From the NCBI GenBank assembly GCA_964645765.1, contig CAZYBE010000003.1, positions 53,377-117,376 of the forward strand: a DNA stretch of 64,000 nucleotides, in the 5' to 3' direction. The position numbers and the translations under genes are program-made. Within the stretch, counting starts at the first letter, position 1; the number at the start of each line of letters is the position of its first letter. The stretch is from CAZGMN01 sp964645765. Lineage in GTDB: Bacteria > Acidobacteriota > Aminicenantia > Aminicenantales > Aminicenantaceae. Shown here piece by piece: positions 61,691 through 64,000 of this stretch. Under the pieces are notes generated by a model. That model made no database searches. It was not told the DNA's origin and saw only the letters and a list, made by a program, of their open reading frames with translations.

Positions 61691-63778
61691 CTATTTCTCT
61701 TCCTCTTCAGGCCTAATCCGGCCTTCTTTGACGGCCTCGTTGATGACTTTTTGCTGGAGGTGGCTTGGAATTTCTTCGTAGTGAGAGAATTCCATGAGAA
61801 ATGAACCCCTGCCTCCGGTGATCGAAGTTAGAGTCGGCTCAAAATCGAGCATCTCGGCCATAGGAACCTGGGCTTTTATGATACGCAGATTCCCTTTCTG
61901 CTCCATTCCCTGCACCCTTCCTCTCCGGCCGTTCAGGTTTCCCATGATATCCCCCATATAGGCGTCAGGAGAATAGACTTCCACGTTCATGATGGGTTCA
62001 AGCAGAGTTGGCTTTGCCTCTTTCATCGCTTTCTTGAAGGCCATGGAGGCGGCAATCTTGAACGCGATATCAGAAGAGTCGACCTCATGGTATGAGCCGT
62101 CATAGAGAATAACTTTAAAATCAACCGCAGGATAACCAGCCAGAATACCCTTTTTCTTCGCCTCACGAATGCCTTTTTCAATGGAGGGAATGTAGTTCCT
62201 GGGAATGGAGCCTCCGAAGATGTCATCCTCGAATTCAAAATCCTTTCCTCTGGCAAGAGGCTCCATCTTTATCTTGACATCTCCATACTGGCCGCGGCCT
62301 CCTGTCTGCTTCTTGTACTTGCCCTGGACATCTGAGCGTCCCTTTATAGTCTCTTTGTAAGGAATCTTGGGAGGCTTGAGGTCGACGCTGACATTGTATC
62401 TCTTTCTCAGGCGGTCGGTGATAATCTCCACATGGAGCTGGCCGTTGCCCGAAATAATCAGTTCATTGGTTTCCGGGTCTCTTTCGATTCTTACTGTCGG
62501 GTCCTCTTCTGTAATTCGATGAATGGCTTGCGAAATTCGATCTTCATCCGCTCGAGTCTTAGGCTCGATGGCAAAGGAAATCGAAGGCTCGGGAAACTGA
62601 ATGGGGAAAAACCTGACAGAAGCTCCTTTGGCACAAAGAGTGTCCCCGGTAAAGGTTTCCTTCAACTTGGCTGTGGCAACAAGGTCACCCACCTTGGCCT
62701 GCCCGGCCGGTATCTGCTCTTTCCCTTGAACGAAGAAGAGGCCTCCCAGCTTTTCATCCTTGTCCCTGCTGCTGTTGACGACAGTCGAATCCGGGTTTAT
62801 CTTTCCCGAAAAGACTCTCATCAAGGAAATCCTGCCAGTGTAAGGGTCGGAGATCGTCTTAAAAATTAGAGAAGAGAAAGGCTCGTCAAAAGATGACTTG
62901 ACCGCGCCCTCCTCTCCTTTGATTTCTCCTCTCTCCACAGGAGAAGGCAAGAAACTTAAAATTCCATCGAGGATGGGCTGAGTCGCGATGTTAAAGATGG
63001 CTGAGCTAACAAATATGGGAAAAAGCTGCCTGTTGAGCACGCTTCTCTTGAGGCCTGCGACGAGCTCCTCAGGAGAAAGCTCTCCTTTTTCAAAATATTT
63101 TTCCATCAGCTTTTCATCATTTTCGGCAATCATTTCAGCCAGCTCCCCGGCCTTTTTGTCGACCTCCTCTTTTAAGTTCGAAGGAACCTCTTCTTCTCTA
63201 AACTTTCCGCTCTCGTCCTTTTCCCAGATGTAAACCTTCTTCCTGATCAAATCCACGACTCCGGAAAAATTCTTCTCCTCTCCGATCGGGACCTGGACTG
63301 GAACGGCTTTGCGGCCGAAAAACTGATGGATGGATTCCAGAGTTCTTTTGAAGTTGGAATTTTCTCTATCCAGCTTATTGATGATGATGATTCGAGGCAG
63401 ATCGAACTCTTCGAGCATTTCCCAGACTTTCTCAGTTCCAACCTCAACTCCTGCCACTCCGCAGACCAGCAGCGCTCCTGCATCTACAGCTCTCAAGCTG
63501 GCTCTTGCATCCCAGAGAAAATTGGTGTAGCCAGGGCAATCGACGATATTGACCTTGTGGTCATTCCAGTCCAAGAAACAGAGTGCGGAATTGATAGAGA
63601 TGTTCCTTTCAATCTCCTCAGGGTCATAATCGGTGACCGTATTGCCCATTTTCACTTTTGTAAACCTCGAGGTCACGCCGCCGTTGAACAAAAATGCGGC
63701 GGTCATAGAAGTCTTGCCTGAAGACCCGTGTCCAACCAGGGCAATATTTCTAATTTTTTCAGCTGCATAACTTTTCAT
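61691..63778 (-). CDS. EF-G-like GTPase
   Basis: 695 aa, full EF-G domain order. G1 is GHGSSGKTS (16-24) where true EF-G has AHIDAGKTT; G3 is DCPGYTNF with Tyr84 at the place of the catalytic His; G4 is NKLD. Domains III-V follow with GRGQYGDVKI and the C-terminal NGRRGRVQGME. These features fit the EF-G-like (FusA2-type) group rather than the main translocase; its role, translocation under special conditions or ribosome release, is uncertain. No other ribosomal genes are adjacent. Confidence 0.9.
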   Translation of the reverse strand: MKSYAAEKIRNIALVGHGSSGKTSMTAAFLFNGGVTSRFTKVKMGNTVTDYDPEEIERNISINSALCFLDWNDHKVNIVDCPGYTNFLWDARASLRAVDAGALLVCGVAGVEVGTEKVWEMLEEFDLPRIIIINKLDRENSNFKRTLESIHQFFGRKAVPVQVPIGEEKNFSGVVDLIRKKVYIWEKDESGKFREEEVPSNLKEEVDKKAGELAEMIAENDEKLMEKYFEKGELSPEELVAGLKRSVLNRQLFPIFVSSAIFNIATQPILDGILSFLPSPVERGEIKGEEGAVKSSFDEPFSSLIFKTISDPYTGRISLMRVFSGKINPDSTVVNSSRDKDEKLGGLFFVQGKEQIPAGQAKVGDLVATAKLKETFTGDTLCAKGASVRFFPIQFPEPSISFAIEPKTRADEDRISQAIHRITEEDPTVRIERDPETNELIISGNGQLHVEIITDRLRKRYNVSVDLKPPKIPYKETIKGRSDVQGKYKKQTGGRGQYGDVKIKMEPLARGKDFEFEDDIFGGSIPRNYIPSIEKGIREAKKKGILAGYPAVDFKVILYDGSYHEVDSSDIAFKIAASMAFKKAMKEAKPTLLEPIMNVEVYSPDAYMGDIMGNLNGRRGRVQGMEQKGNLRIIKAQVPMAEMLDFEPTLTSITGGRGSFLMEFSHYEEIPSHLQQKVINEAVKEGRIRPEEEEK

Positions 63779-63909
63779 CTCGAAGCCTCCCTAGAGTCGT
63801 AAAATTCAGTTTACGAACAATGACGGCTCAATCTCTTTCGAAAAGCGGCACCTCATATAATACAATAAAAATTCCCTCGCTCTCAAGATAGAAATTGGAA
63901 AAGGCTATA

Positions 63910-64000
63910 GGAAACAGCCTCGCTCCCATTCAGGTTTTTAACGCCGTTCCTTCGCAGCCCTTCTCGGCGGCTGCGGAACTCGCTTCGCTCAGACATCCTC
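63910..64000 (+). repeat. Dispersed GC-rich element, family 2, copy 3 (cut by window end)
   Basis: GGAAACAGCC (63910-63919) equals the left end of copy 2, and the following CCTCGCTCCC, TTTTTAACGCC and ACTCGCTTCGCTCAGACATCCTC match copies 1 and 2. The right half lies beyond the window. Confidence 0.85.

Overview
The window reads as a chromosomal contig of a diderm bacterium of moderate GC. It carries BamD, a LytM-type peptidase, predicted outer-membrane barrels and a full MreBCD-PBP2-RodA set. The gene mix fits an uncultured Acidobacteriota/Candidatus Aminicenantes-type lineage: a protein-degrading heterotroph with split methylmalonyl-CoA mutase, an ion-pumping pyrophosphatase, AcnB and several secreted peptidases. 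That placement is inferred from gene content and was not tested by phylogeny. A run of 100 N at 59072-59171 shows this is a scaffold, probably from a metagenome.

Layout. 1-2 kb: 3' part of a CCG-domain Fe-S protein and a threonine aldolase. 2-8.5 kb (+): PASTA protein, rpe, bamD, a barrel protein, a subtilisin-like protease and recN. 8.7-15 kb: miaB, a small unknown gene, hppA (K+-independent signature), a PilZ protein, and a MinD-like ATPase coupled to a J-like/RodZ-type HTH protein. 15.4-22 kb (+): a translation and RNA operon, nusA-infB-ylxP-rbfA-nrnA-truB, followed by two overlapping DUF507 genes and a thioesterase. 22-31 kb: mixed genes (rfbD-like, PKD/barrel protein, glutamine amidotransferase, tandem-ACT protein, TIGR04076 protein, orphan ExbD, acyl-CoA dehydrogenase, TIGR03960-type radical SAM). 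31.4-36.7 kb (-): mreB-mreC-mreD-mrdA-rodA. 37-41.5 kb: OPT transporter, def-fmt, M23 peptidase. 41.5-53 kb: central carbon metabolism, with methylmalonyl-CoA mutase (two subunits), an SDR, and acnB divergent from icd-mdh-fumarase beta-sucCD. 53-59 kb: MBL-fold protein, VapBC, M14 peptidase, ChaN-PDZ protein and an MFS gene cut by the gap. 59.2-63.8 kb (-): response regulator, degenerate HD-GYP protein, PAS histidine kinase and an EF-G-like GTPase.

How the genes fit together. Methylmalonyl-CoA mutase makes succinyl-CoA, which SucCD uses; aconitase, isocitrate dehydrogenase, fumarase and malate dehydrogenase supply most of the rest of the TCA cycle. The acyl-CoA dehydrogenase and thioesterase fit amino-acid or fatty-acid degradation fed by the secreted peptidases and the OPT transporter.

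The most unusual material is between genes. There are at least two families of dispersed palindromic elements. One is about 123-136 bp, closed by a conserved 19-bp inverted repeat with a compensatory base change between copies, and two copies sit just before promoters. The other is a roughly 110-170 bp GC-rich element with GGGAAAYAGCC ends, one copy of which supplies the recN stop codon. Smaller hairpins and a cluster of nested hairpins lie at 31.0-31.3 kb. No tRNA, rRNA, CRISPR array, insertion sequence or phage gene was recognised.
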